Numbered from the stretch's first letter, positions 47,842 through 59,715 are shown. The stretch is 64,000 nt of DNA from Rhododendron vialii (GCF_030253575.1 NC_080560.1:42299001-42363000); one strand, 5' to 3'. Notes: generated from the sequence alone by a model not told the origin. Program-made: numbers and translations.

Positions 47842-47898
47842 TATTATATAGCCCTCTTGACTTGTTCGCTATCAGTTGCGGAGATGGCGGACTTAGAG
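47842..47898 (+). promoter_or_regulatory. TATA-like box and possible first coding exon of an unrecognised gene
   Basis: ATATTATATAG near 47842 precedes ATGGCGGACTTAGAG (47884-47898, M-A-D-L-E) and a donor GAG|GTAACG. The GC-rich, gene-like context upstream (47730-47780) supports a transcription start here. The link to the exons at 49427 onwards is inference, and the intron phases show that at least one intermediate exon is missing from this model. Confidence 0.35.
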
Positions 47899-48619
47899 GT
47901 AACGCAAAGATTCCCTTTTTCCAGCCTTAGTAATGAGAATTCGAGTGATGACTGAAACCCCCCCGGTTAGTTGCAGTTTTGTTGGTATTTCTCCATGCTT
48001 TCATTCTTGATCGTCCGTGCTTCCAATTCCGAAATTAGGAGCTGCATGTCTTTAGTTCGTGATAATCTGTTTAATTGCGTCCCATACTCCTATGCTGGCC
48101 TTTTTGGGAATTTTTTATTGCAAGTTTACTGTAACAACAATGTTTGGTTTTGAGAATTTTTTTGTGTGGTAATGAGTGGAGTGAAAAGAGATAGATAGAG
48201 AAATTTATTGGGAACCGTGCAGAGAGAGGAAAAAGTTTTTCTCAAAACTTGTAAAAGAACAAAGTAGTTAGGAGTAATCATTGCCACATGATGCCTTAGC
48301 CTTTCTCCACCATACATTGTGGTGGAGTTTATACACTTTCTGTTGGGTCCCACCACTGTAGTGGAGAAAGGGCTTGTGGCACCACGTGGCAGTACCCCAA
48401 GGGCATAGAATAATTTTCCGTAACCCTTAGCATTATTCATGAAAGTACTGTCTACGTATGAAGTTACACGCTTATTTGGTTATGGGTTTTATGCTTTTTA
48501 GCTCTGAATAAAGTGTATATAACCGAATGTAGATAATCTTTTGGAGGTCTAGGCATATTTTTTAAAGTGATAGTCATAATTTTCTGGCTAATGTTAGATT
48601 TGGGTCACCGTAAAGGGCT

Positions 48620-48860
48620 GGGTCTAGATGAATTCGAGATAGGGTGTTTTGATCGATGGTTTGGTAAACTAGTGTTGGGAGTCTGATCCGCCAACGCGTA
48701 GGCCCAATCCATTGGAGAGTATCCACGGAGTTCGCACCACATTGCCTAGACCCAATATACATAGAATGACCCATAAAGTGGTGATTCATCCAAATGTATA
48801 TTAAGGTCCAACCCTCTTTCTATTTATCCGATGTGGGACTCAATCTTTCACACATGTTAC
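48620..48860. repeat. Unclassified repeat fragment with CCGATGTGGGACT end
   Basis: Includes GGGCTGGGTCTAGATGAATTC, ACGCGTAGGCCCAATCC and TTATCCGATGTGGGACTC. The CCGATGTGGGA word also appears at 22655, and both copies sit at the edge of an otherwise unplaced GC-richer stretch. Family not determined. Confidence 0.35.
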
Positions 48861-49426
48861 ATATGCAGGTTGACACATAGAGATTTTCGAATGCATTCCA
48901 AGAGAACATCATCAGTTATGAATCTTATGATAGAATGTTCCCTTGTAATCAAAAGTACACATAGACTCACTCTGCAGTTGATGTCAATATTCAAACCATT
49001 TATCATATCATATGATTGGTTTTAATGGTTATAGGTTCACTTATGTGCAACCGAGTTTTTTGTTTTCCCTCTATGTAATGATTCAATTATGTGCACGTAC
49101 AAGAGACTTTGCTAGAGCCTGGAAGATAAACTTGCACTTAATTGTGGCACTTCATCATCTTGCCTTTGACTTCTTGTCAGACATTAGTAATAATGTTGTG
49201 TTCTGATTATCCTTCAAGCTTACCAGGTCCAAAGGAGAATCTGTTGAGTCTCAATTGCAGTCGTTGGGTCCTTTGCGACTATTTGGTAAACATACCAAAT
49301 TCCTTTTTCCCAAACAGGTTTGAATTTCTGATTTGGGAAATTGTTGTTATTTATTCTGTATTATTCTTTGCGTAGATTGACAATGCTTTTCAGGACTGAA
49401 GTCATAGCTTTCCGCATGATCACCAG

Positions 49427-52400
49427 ATGGAAGTCAAGTTGTTGTCGATGAACTTCTTCATGGTGAAGAAGACAAAGGTTCCCAACAAGTAGTCGTGAAT
49501 ATGCTGATTACGTTTTTTCCCATCTAGTAAGAGGCGATTATTTATTTGTTGATCGAATATCCCTTTGAGCGTCAGTCACTCTGTAGATGCTTCCCTGTTG
49601 GTACTAGAAAGTGCTTCAGTGAAAATAATAGACACACATGTACAGATACAGTTCTAGAAATGACACATTCCATTGCATCATCTATTCATATTAATCTGGT
49701 TTGAATCATTTGATGGAGATATTTGTGATGAGCTTTTATGATTAAGCGTAGGAATATTAGGATTTTTTTTTTTGGCATCTCATTACCGACCTGATTGTCT
49801 GGAAACTTACTTTACTACATGGCTTTTATTCTATCCCCCTTTTTGCATCTAATAATTTCCAGAAGCTCTGATGTATAAGACATTATGATTACTAAGATAG
49901 TTCTATCGTTTATGTTGTTGGGCTTCGGCTGTGTTTACGGGTAGTTTCTGCAGAACTTGTCCTGATTGCTTTTAACTCTTAAAATGCTTCCATGGGTTTA
50001 ACAATTCTAAATCCGAGTTACCGTGCTCTCAACCCCTTTCCCTCCGCTCCGCCCAGCCCAGCATATAGCAACCCTTTACAATCATACATTCCATTTTATT
50101 AATTTCATCTTGTAGATAAAGCTCTGACGGAATACCATTCGTTGGGTTTACTCAAGTGCGTAATAATCAGAATGTCTCATTTTAAGCTCTTGAAACATCT
50201 GAATAATGACCTCATTCTGTAACGTGTAAGATGGATCGTAGTACCATCAAAAGCAGTCTAAATCTGATCATAGTGCGTCTCCAAGTTCTAGATTGTGATC
50301 TTGCCAAGTCTCTGTGTTTGGCGGATACTGCATTCTGCATTGGCCCTGAATGAATATTTTGGGCCTTTCCTGGATTGAATTTGCACGTTCGTATCTCGGA
50401 GATGTGTGCAACCTCTACTCTAGGAACTTAGTTGTTTGTTTGCAGCTCATATTTTGCATCCATAAATTCCTCTACAGATTCTTGATCCATACACAACCTA
50501 GCTGATTTTGGAGGGAAATGCATTGGAGGGGACTTTGTATTGTTATTCCCATTTCTGGCCAACTTCAAGGAACTTTAAAATGGGAATAATTTGTTTGACA
50601 TTAACGTAATTTTCCTTGTCCTGTTTCAAGCTTAGAAGCTCCCAATGGACTTGAAAACCCTACAGGGGCCACAATGCAAATCACAGATGTCCAAGAGTGT
50701 TTTCAACGATCTGGATTTAAAATAAACTCTTCTAGCGAAGAGTTTATTTTTAAATCCGGACCATTGAAAGCACGTTTGGATGGCTGTGATGTGCACTACG
50801 ATGATCTGCCTTGCAGGATCCCGGGTCCGCTCCCAAGGTATGTTACACAGATATGCAGTCTAGAAAACGATAATATATTTTTTAATGAAAGGCGTGTAAA
50901 GCTTTTCTAGAATAAATTATCTTTGTAGTATGCTTGCTTTCACAAGAAATGAACACACGGAATTTGTATTAGCCTCAATAGTAGTGGAATGTAGGATATA
51001 TTCTTCCCACACTTACAAGCTTGGCATCTGATTCTTCACTCTGCACTCTCATAGGCTCATTTGAAAATATCATTGCCAACAAACACTATGATGATTTTAC
51101 TTCTTATTCTACAAAATTGCATTTGGGTAAGTCTTTAGGTGCTCCTTTTTTCATGTAGGCGTCTCCGTTTCTTCTAGACTATTCTACACGCATTTGGATT
51201 TTCGTCGCTGAATACCGAACTGATATTTCCATTTCCACCGTTGTTGGTATTGTCAAAGTCATCCCTGTAGCGCTCTGGTCTACTATAATGCATCTCCCGT
51301 GGTGGTGACCTGATATGTTCGTATTCTGTAACATAAGGTGATGGCCTGTATGTATTGTAGCTGTGGGTGACACTAGGAGATGGCCTATATGTGTTGTGGG
51401 TGTGGGTAACGTAAGGAGATGGCCTGTATGTGTTGTAGCTAAGAGTGACATTAGGAGACGGCCTATATGTGTCGTAGCTGGGAGTCACATAGACGGGTGC
51501 AAATGTGGGTTCATGGACGGGTGGGGGTGGAGTTGGGGGTGGTGGTTGTTCTTGTCGAAACCCTGGGCCATTTTGGTAATTGTTCCAGGGTCCACCATAA
51601 CTATTAGCATAGTTATGGCCATAACTGTGACCATAGCCATGTCGATACCCATAATCAGGTGGGTGGTGATATATCACATGAACCTCTTCCACATCTTTTG
51701 GTCTTGAGGGTTGTCCTGGGTGGCTTGCAGAGGCATCATTGGCAGCATTTGGTGGTGGGTATTCCTGTGGTGGTGGCGGGTCTCTTGGTGGGTCTGCTGA
51801 TGGGGTTGCTTCTTCTGGTGGAGCTTCTGCTGGAGGTGGTGGATTTGCCGGGTCAGGAGGTGGTTGTTGTTCTGGTGGCTGATCTGGTGGTGGTGGGTCG
51901 GTTGGCTGAGGTTGCTGGTCCGACGGTTCTGAATGGGAACAGATAGTGGCAGTTTTCCTCGTCTTCTTAATGGCCTTGATTATTTTTTCAGGATCTGCCC
52001 ACCCGATTATTGTCAACTTTTGTTGTGGAACGTCGATGTAAATATCATATATCCCTGAAGAAAGTTATGGCAGCAAAACCAAATTAACAAACTTACGAGA
52101 AAAGAACAGGAAAGGGGGATCAAATTGAAGTAATTTGGGATTCGAGTCGCTCATCACTTACCATTTATGCCATGCAGAGCCTTCTTGATCTTCTGCACGC
52201 ACCCGTTACAGTCCATCCGAACCTGTATCTCTGTGACTCTAGGTTTCTGCAATTTTCAAGAAAATTGAATGCTTAGAAATGATTTTTTAGCTAGTGAATG
52301 GTTAGAGATATTATGTAGATGAAACCTGAAATTTTGAATAATGCTAGTTTTGATACCTACCTCCAATTCTGGAACCATGAATGAAGAAGAAGAGGAGAGA

Positions 52401-52550
52401 AATAGAGAAACCCCTAGAAACAGATGTTTTACTATGGGGATGGAGAGAGAGGGTGAAGAGTGGGAATGGAGAATCAATACATGGGTTTTATATGCAAATG
52501 GGGAAGGAATATTTAAAAGGAAGAGGTTGTGGGACATGTAAGGAATCTCT

Positions 52551-52596
<46 letters not shown>

Positions 52597-52794
52597 TGTT
52601 GTTATTATAGATTGGTATTCAGAAGTCAGTGTCTATGGGTAAAGTAAAGATGAGGGAGGGAGGGTGTGTTCAAGAGAAAAAAAGGCTGGTGTTTTTGTTT
52701 GGACCCTTGAATGTTGAGGCCAAAGGGAATTTGCTTTGTTGTGGATGGCTTTCTGTGTGCAGTTATGATATCCAAAACCGACCAAGAAAAAAGA

Positions 52795-52837
<43 letters not shown>

Positions 52838-54235
52838 AGTAAATCATTCATGGCTCAATGGTCAAACACAATCAAAGTAGCTTTATGAGGATATCCACGC
52901 TTTAGGAATCCTTTCCTTACAAGAAAGAGATCACTGAAAGAAATTTCCAATAGCCAAAAAATGTGCAGTGTGTTTTTTCTTTGCCAATTATTGATGTACA
53001 AAAAGAGTTCCAAAGCACAATTCCACCTTCCCTTTTTATCATAGAGGTTGATAGAAACCAGATTCCCTTGTTCAGCTGGAGGTATTTTAGCATTAATGCT
53101 TCTGGTTAAGGACAACCTTGGTTGAGTCCATATGTTTCTGGGACCGCCGTTACTATTTTATTTGACCATGCATTTTCTGTACCGATGCTTATTTTCATAG
53201 TTTATTATCGAGATTACATCATTGAGCCACCAAACAAATTCCCTAGGACTGCTATAACTCACATAATCCAGAGTCATAGACGACGGAAAATATGAAGGTG
53301 CTCCCAAGCGACCCTGGGATCAAATGGAGGTCATTACCATACAATACCCGAACTGATTCTTTCATATTCTCTATGCTTTGCTGGAGAAGACGGTTAGGAT
53401 CACTTACTTGAAACACAGAGCCTGAGCGGTGAACAGCTTTGACCTTCTTTTGGCCCTCTTTCTGTACTATTTCTTACATATTTCAAAAGTTATTCTCTTT
53501 CTTACTTTGTGTGTAGACATATTAAATTTGTTTCCCTGCATAGACATATTAAATCACTGAGACGAAAATCAGTACTGCATCAACACTTTGTATCCTGATG
53601 TAAATCGTTCTTTCAAATATTGCATTGCCATCCTAGCAAGAATTCGCATACAATCCATAGGAAGAGACTTTTAGTTTGGGAAAAGGATTCATGTAGCTGA
53701 TCCCAAGTGATTGGGACATAAGGCTCGGTTTGATTTGGTTTATGTTATGCTTATTGGAGTATGACTTTGGACTGCATATGAAAACATATTCTTTTGCCAA
53801 ACAAGTCAAATTCGACTCGACAATGATTGGTTCCTGAGATTCTACCAAACAATTCCTTGATGCGTTTATCTTTAGGTGCCCGCATGTCTTTGCAACTTTT
53901 GGAAAACATTGCATTAGTTGTGGAGGCAATTCATGGCAGATATTTTGCAGACTAAAAAGTTCTGTATTTGTAACATTAGGCAGGACTGAAATAGTTGGCT
54001 CTAATTATTATCTGTTTGGCAGGCATCTTATACTCTTTGTTTCCTTGACTTGATTTGCATGGACTGAAAGATCTGTATAGATACTTTAATCAAATTACGA
54101 TTAGTGGGTTTAAACCTTGAGTTAGAAGAGTGGAAATTGTCTCATCTAGAAAGTGTTTGCTTCAATTTTGCAAACAGAAGATATTGCGAGTGGACTCAGG
54201 TCAAGGTTGAGGAACTCTGCAGAACAGTTCTTAAT
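49427..54235 (+). CDS. Unrecognised plant gene, partial exon model
   Basis: Three exons join in one frame: 49427-49477, 50636-50837 and 54178-54235. The joined product of about 104 residues includes DGSQVVVDELLHGEEDK, then NPTGATMQITDVQECFQ, RSGFKINSSSEEFIFKSGPL, DVHYDDLPCRIPGPLP and RRYCEWTQVKVEELCRTVLN. Splice signals are good (CCAG|AT, AAAG|GT, CTTAG|AA, CAAG|GT, ACAG|AA, AAT|GTGAGA) and phases match at both junctions. The first codon is completed by an exon not identified; 47884-47898 may be the gene's start. A last exon may begin at 54692 (GTG ATA CTG TAG). I do not recognise the family, and I see no membrane segment or signal peptide. The 3.3-kb intron holds the HIPP gene on the opposite strand. 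Confidence 0.45.
51174..52378 (-). CDS. Heavy-metal-associated isoprenylated plant protein (HIPP)
   Basis: Three exons, 52378-52361, 52246-52162 and 52054-51174, give 327 residues. The HMA domain covers about residues 7-75 with the metal-binding MDCNGC (Cys19 and Cys22) and the usual VQKIKKALHG helix. A Pro/Glu-rich linker follows, then a Gly/Tyr/His-rich stretch (GYGHSYGHNYANSYGG). After that come five repeats of about 14 residues ending YNTYRPSP, YDTYRPSP or a close variant. The protein ends in Cys-Arg-Ile-Val, a CaaX box for isoprenylation and membrane attachment. HIPPs bind and move metal ions such as Cu, Zn or Cd and act in metal and stress responses. The short first exon (MVPELE) is typical of HIPPs. 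The gene lies antisense within an intron of the preceding gene. Its promoter has two (GA)n tracts. Confidence 0.93.
52555..52594. repeat. (GA)n microsatellite in the HIPP promoter
   Basis: About 20 GA units, 180 bp upstream of the HIPP start codon. A second tract lies at 52797-52832. Confidence 0.9.
52797..52832. repeat. Second (GA)n microsatellite upstream of HIPP
   Basis: About 17 GA units. Open frames on both strands across it (Arg-Glu or Ser-Leu repeats) are artefacts. Confidence 0.9.
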
Positions 54236-55396
54236 GTGAGATATGTCAAGCTCTGTTACTGAACTGGCTGAGGGTAATGGAGTGAATTGTTGCCTGAGAT
54301 TTTTTCTTTTCTAACCATGCTTTACGATACGTTTAGGCCCCTATAATAGATTTGGATAAAGTTGAAACCCATATGTTCAATCGAATATAGCACTAATCAT
54401 AATTTGGTATTGTTGTTTCATACTACACGAGAAACAATAAGGGTCTTTTGCGACGAAGATTTCCCGTTTCCTTGCAGGGAAAGTAGGGAGAAAGATCGTC
54501 AAACGCATAGATGTCACCTTTTATTTTGGGTTGTTCGTACATGGTAGTTTGTACATGGTTGTTGCTTTCATTCGTCCTATAGTCGTGTAATCTATAAAAA
54601 CCACTGCCATTTTGGGGCAACTTCTGTTCTCTTTTCGTCACCCATGAAGATTTTGCCTTTGCATCTTGAAACCATCAAGACTACTGCATTCCAGGTGATA
54701 CTGTAGTGGAATTGGAAAGGGAAGGGGGGCAATAGAGAGCTGAACTGATCTTTTGAATTTTGTCTAGGGGATGTCAATTTTCTGGGGGGAATATACAGGC
54801 TGGCTGGATGCCTTGTGGCTGTACATGTCTTTGCTTGGATGCTTCATGCCTCGTGTCGCATTCCCGGAAAAGAAAAGGAAAAGCAAAATTGTCTCAGCGC
54901 TACATAATCAGCTACATTATTGTTTCGGTTAAATATCATAGGACTAATAAGAAAAATAGAAAGTATAAAAATGCGGTAAAGAAGAGAGAGACATTCGGTG
55001 GATAAGTGCTGAAAATTTTCTAGCACAACTTGTGGTTCAAGTCTCCTTAGCTGCTTGGTGAGGTTAGATCGACTTTTTACTCCTTAGGGCACGCGATGGG
55101 ACCTGAGGTTAAATCTATTTGCAATCCAGTCGTCTACCGAGAAAACGGAATCCTCCTTTCATTTCTGTTTGCATTAGGAAGATTGCAAAAGCAGAAGACA
55201 ATTTGGCCCAAAGTAAAACAATTTTGGATATCTGAGAAATTGTTTCAGTGCTATTAGCTCTGTCTTATTTTTTTTTTAAGGAGTTCAGAAAGAAGAACTT
55301 CATCCAATTTCAACATCAAATTTGGTCACACAATCACAAAGAAAACTCTCGCCCTGTCGCTATCTGGTAAATATATAGGCAAGGAACTAGAACAGG

Positions 55397-56641
55397 CTAA
55401 GCATAGACATGAGGATTCTCCAGAAGATAGGCTTCAACAACTCTGTAAATCCCCATGGCGCTGTCCTTTCCGGACTTGATTTCTTCTTCCTTGACCTCGG
55501 CCTCACCAATGGTGGTGTATTTGCTTGTCATCTTACAAATACAACCTCCACTGCCAGCTGCTTCAAATCTCACATCGTAATCAATAGATTCGAGCTTGTC
55601 ACCAACCGGGCCACCCTCAATCATGGTGTACTTGCACACAAAGTTCTCTCTGTCGAGCTCATCAATCCGGTGCTTCACATACTTGAAGTGGCTAGCTGCA
55701 CAACAAATCATACACAAAGTTGTTCTAAGTACGTATTAGTAGTGAATCATGTCCCTGGAGAATTAGATCCTAGTTCCTCTTTCTGAAAAATGTATATGTT
55801 CCTTGTCTTGTTATTTTCTCCTCTATGTGACAAGGCACGCTGTAAATTCTAGATGGAAAATTTCGTTAAAAAAGTTCTGGTTCGGAAAATCTTGAGGATA
55901 TGCTTTGATAACGAGAAAAGTTTCTATATGTGCGAATGAATCGGCCAAATAACAAGCTTCCGATAAAAGCGAGCACTGAGCAGTTCTCGTATGATTGGTG
56001 TTAGAATAACTTTATGCTTGTAGGCATATATGGTGTCACTCTCCGGTTCTATTTCCTAGCTACCTTAGTAAGAAAAGGGATTCCAGGAAGCAAAGTGAAA
56101 GGAATGGCGGGACTATCGAGCAGAGCCAAAAAAATAGGCAGCGTCGTTAAAGTACAAGGTCAAAAAGTGAAGCATCATTCGTTTGGTTAGCCGTTGAGGA
56201 CTCGACTGAAGAGTACCATATAACGTGTCACCAAATTCTCTCCTCTCTGGGACAAGGGTGCACATTAATTTTTCGACAGTAGATCCCATGCTACACATAA
56301 TCAGGACTAGCCTGGAAAGTTGTTTTTCGGAAAATGTCATGTCGCTCGTCTCGAGCTCTGCCCTCCAAGAGCCACGGGCATGTCAAAATTTCGGGACAGA
56401 GGATTCTGTGCTACATAATTAGTACGGGATGGGAGCATTATATAGGTTTCTGCTTACCTTCACTGAAGTTGACCTGTTCAATGCTTCCTGCGCCTCCATC
56501 TCCTTCGATTACTTCGACGCTTTTTATGAATTGTGGCAAGAGCTTTGGGATTAGGTTGCTGGAGTCCAAGATCAAGGCCTTGAACATGCGAGCTGGTGCA
56601 ATTGGGCACGCGAACTCCTGGGTAAAACACGTGACGCCCAT
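55397..56641 (-). CDS. PR-10 / Bet v 1 family protein
   Basis: Two exons, 56641-56458 and 55695-55397, give 160 residues, the standard length. [20 protein letters not shown] is a typical N-terminus. The glycine-rich P-loop reads [14 protein letters not shown]. The Bet v 1 signature region ([22 protein letters not shown]) and the C-terminal helix ([20 protein letters not shown]) are present. The single intron splits the codon after residue 61 (GAA G|GT...CAG|CT), the position conserved in this family. PR-10 proteins are cytosolic, bind hydrophobic ligands such as cytokinins, flavonoids or alkaloid intermediates in a large cavity, and are often induced by pathogens or stress. The intron (55696-56457) is 762 bases, longer than usual for PR-10. 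Which ligand or subfamily applies cannot be told. Confidence 0.95.
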
Positions 56642-56727
56642 ATTTTATTTTTACGGTAAAATTTTTTCTGAAACAAGAACGGATCCACCGGAAAGCTTGT
56701 TTATGGAGATGAGAGCTACCACTTGCA

Positions 56728-56738
56728 CTTATATATTA
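56728..56738 (-). promoter_or_regulatory. TATA box of the PR-10 gene
   Basis: On the minus strand AATATATAAGTG lies about 90 bases before the ATG at 56641, a normal distance for a short 5' leader. Confidence 0.5.
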
Positions 56739-56739
56739 G

Positions 56740-57950
56740 TTGAAGAGAGCATGAGATTTGGAAAATACGTATAAGAGAAGCAAAACAAATGATGTACAAG
56801 GTTTGAATACTGTGGTCATATGTATGACTTGTTCCTACTCTTTTGCCTTTTGATCTGATTTTTTCCAGTTCAAAAGTCCTATTCAAAAAGAGAAGATTTT
56901 GATCCACATGGGCGGCTTTTGGCTGGTTGGAAAATAAACTTGAGAATCAAGATTGTACCATAAATCCTTCTTGGTTCATTATAGCAAAAACATGGTTTGT
57001 TGTGAACTTGTGATGGATTTTGAAGCTCTATAGCCATTAGGTGATGGAGTTAGCAGGCTATTATGCTTTCACTGTTGGGTGTGATTCGGTTTGGTTTGTG
57101 TTTCGTTGACTCTTACAGTAATTGGTGATGTAAACCTAGTTTATTGATCTTTGCTATACTAAAAAAACCGATGTAACTTTTGTACTTTCTTCACTGGATA
57201 CGTTATGAAAGCTGATGTGAGCCTGGATGTACCAATTGCCCATCTTGAAAACTATGTAAAATATTTGTCTTTCATTCTTTATTTCTAGCTTGATTGTTCT
57301 TCGTGCATTGTATGTTGTAGTTCGCTTGATTTCTCAATAACCACATTTTTTTTGCATTTTAAAACGGTAATTCATGTAGCTCAAATCAGGCCAACACTAT
57401 GTTGTCGTCATTGCATTAGATCATGTTCCATATTTCTATCCTTTTCCGATTCGTCTTGTCGAAACGAATGATTAATCCTAAAAATTACAATGAAAAGCTG
57501 GATAAAATTTATGAAAAATTTCCGATTTATCTTGTTGAGACGAACGATTAACTCCAAAAATTACAACAAAAAGCTAAAAGAAAAGTTACGAAAAATAAAA
57601 TAAAAATTAAAATAAATTTCAGACTTATAAGTTTACAAGAATCCAATACAGAAGAAGGCATAAAGTTCGACACAAAAATTGGTCCAAGGGAAAGGAGAGA
57701 AAAAGGAAAGTTGGCTTATAAAAGTCTGCATAAAAAGTAGGCTGTGCGATGAATACCAGACTGGCCCACTTGGGTTGGAAAGTACTCCATATGCATTTGC
57801 TTCGGCAATTTCCCAGCGATGCTTGAAGAGAATTTTCTGTCCCAAAGTGACAAAAAAGGTCTACTTATGGGAGAAACCGAAGAAGGATAAGCTTTGGTTG
57901 GGCCTCCCAAAAAAAGGTTAAACCCAAGTGTGTATATATATATCCGGCTC
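56740..57950. other. PR-10 upstream region and spacer
   Basis: Likely promoter sequence, then AT-rich DNA. A diverged pair of blocks near 57445 and 57525 (TTTCCGATTCGTCTTGTCGA and TTTCCGATTTATCTTGTTGA) is related to the family-G repeats. No gene was seen. Confidence 0.35.
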
Positions 57951-57958
57951 TTATGAGA

Positions 57959-58310
57959 ACCACCTCATTTTAATAAAATGCGGACCTTCCTTTTCCGATC
58001 GAATTTCGATAATCCGAGCAGCTCAATGTGTTCAGAACGTGATTTAAAAGGTACCCGCGAGAAATCGGCAAAAAAAATGATCGGGAAGGATTTCATCCGA
58101 GCAGTTTTTGTTTATTTTTTTTATCGAACGGTTCAAATATAAACTGCTCAGATGAAGCCCTTCCCAATCAATTTTTTTGCTAATTTCTTGCGAGTACCCT
58201 TAAAATCACGTTTTGAACACATTGAGCTGCTCGAATCATCGAAATTCGATCGGAAAATGGGAGAAATGAGGAGGTCCGCATTTTAACTAAAATGCAAACT
58301 CCCTCATTTG
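57959..58310. repeat. Foldback element (family H, copy 1)
   Basis: Left arm: CATTTTAATAAAATGCGGAC, CGATCGAATTTCGAT, AGCAGCTCAATGTGTTCA, TCATCCGAGCAGTTTTTG. The right arm repeats these inverted: AAACTGCTCAGATGA, GAACACATTGAGCTGCTC, ATCGAAATTCGATCG, GTCCGCATTTTAAC. Arms are about 150 bp with a short loop at about 58115. The same family occurs at 58579-58955. Confidence 0.75.
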
Positions 58311-58318
58311 AGACTGAC

Positions 58319-58380
<62 letters not shown>
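58319..58380. repeat. Perfectly palindromic (TG)n(TA)n(CA)n microsatellite
   Basis: About 6 TG units, 17 TA units and 9 CA units. TG on one side is complementary to CA on the other, so most of the 62-base tract is one dyad. It directly follows the foldback at 57959-58310. Confidence 0.9.
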
Positions 58381-58381
<1 letters not shown>

Positions 58382-58578
58382 TAGTGTTAGCTCGTGCCTA
58401 CGGCACTACACATTCCAGTTGGAAGGGGATGACAGTTATGTGATTTAGATGAAAATCATGGGCACTTAATCGGGAAGTGGGAGGATGCACTACAGCCTTT
58501 GGATCAAATAAATTTAAGCCGTTCTAACAACTTGTCCCCACACCCTTTTGTTTTATAATAGAGATATATATATATATA

Positions 58579-58955
58579 CGGGGCGGTTCCGGAGACACCC
58601 AAAAAACACATAAAAAAACACCTCATAGTTCCCGATCAAATTTTGATGATCCGAGCCGCTCAATGTGATCAGAATGTGATTTTAAGGGTACTAATGAGAA
58701 ATCAGCAAAAAAATTGACCGGAAAGGGCTTGATCTGAACAGTTTCGAACAGTTTTTTATTGAACGGTTCAAATAAAAACTGCTCAAATCAAGCCTTTTCC
58801 GGTCATTTTTTTTGCTAATTACTCGCGAACACCCTTAAAATCACATTCTGCACACATTGAATGGTTTGGATCATAAAAATTTGATCGGGAACTATGAGAT
58901 TTAGATTTGGGGTGTTTTTTTAGGTATTTTTTTGGGTGTTCCTTGAACCGTCCCG
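58579..58955. repeat. Foldback element (family H, copy 2)
   Basis: Ends CGGGGCGGTTCCGGAGACACC and the reverse complement of GGTGTTCCTTGAACCGTCCCG. Arms include CTCATAGTTCCCGATCAAAT, GATCCGAGCCGCTCAATGTG and their inverted partners. The centre TTATTGAACGGTTCAAATAAAAACTG matches copy 1. It sits between two TA repeats, consistent with insertion into TA-rich DNA. Confidence 0.8.
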
Positions 58956-59375
58956 ATATATATATATATATATATATATTAAATCTAAGTTTTCTCTATA
59001 AAAAAAATGTCAAATACAAATTTTGTAATGGTAAATCTTTTGTAATAGAATTTTTTTGTCAACCAACCTTTGTATAAAAAATATAGAGTGGGCTTCATTA
59101 AAGAAATTCGTTTTCGGCGCCAGAAAGTTATGAACCGGCTCTAAACTTATGAAAACCGTCAGTTTTGTTGTTCAAGCTTGCCTAATGAAATATGGTCGAC
59201 AAAGAGAGATTTATACTACGAGAAATTGACATAAGATGATGTTAAAATGGTGCTTCTGAAGGAGGGAAATATAGGGACACGATGTAAAGTTGCATTTTGA
59301 AAAATATGATGTTCGATACTTATGGTTGTCCAATCAAAATGATTTTTTCATCATTCATCTATTCAGTGATATTTA

Positions 59376-59677
59376 GGGCCGGAGTGTTTCTAGTAGCGAA
59401 TAAATTGTTGAGAAAGAATTTTTTGCAATCAAATTGTTAGGTGTTTCCAGTAGAGTGAAAGTTGTTGAGAAATGTCAAGTTATTTCCGGTATTGAATAAG
59501 TTGTAGATGGTATGTGAGTGAAAAAGTTATTGAGAAAGAAATTATTATTGATAGTTGTTAGTTAGTGTGAACAACAAGTTAAAATGTCAAAACTTGTTGA
59601 TTAATATGAACGAGATGGTAAAATGACCTAAGTTTTTTTTCAAAAAAATTAGTGGAAACATGGCCTCACGAGAGGAT
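59376..59677. repeat. MITE with GGCC.G.GTTTC.A.TA ends
   Basis: GGGCCGGAGTGTTTCTAGTAG on the left pairs imperfectly with TTAGTGGAAACATGGCC on the right. Inside, the word GTTGAGAAAGAA(A/T)TT is repeated at about 59409 and 59531. Non-coding. Confidence 0.5.
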
Positions 59678-59715
59678 GAGTAAGGGGTGTTTCCATTAAT
59701 CAACAAGTTGAAGAC

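Noticed and set aside
48620-48860. Terminal-repeat remnant of a retroelement
   Set aside because: The CCGATGTGGGACT word is suggestive, but no paired repeat, primer-binding site or coding part was found, so it is left as an unclassified repeat.
51363-51946. Plus-strand frames over the HIPP gene (Val/Gly/Trp-rich)
   Set aside because: These are antisense shadows of the Pro-rich and YNTYRPSP-repeat coding sequence.
52555-52847. Open frames of Arg-Glu or Ser-Leu repeats
   Set aside because: Produced by the two (GA)n microsatellites.
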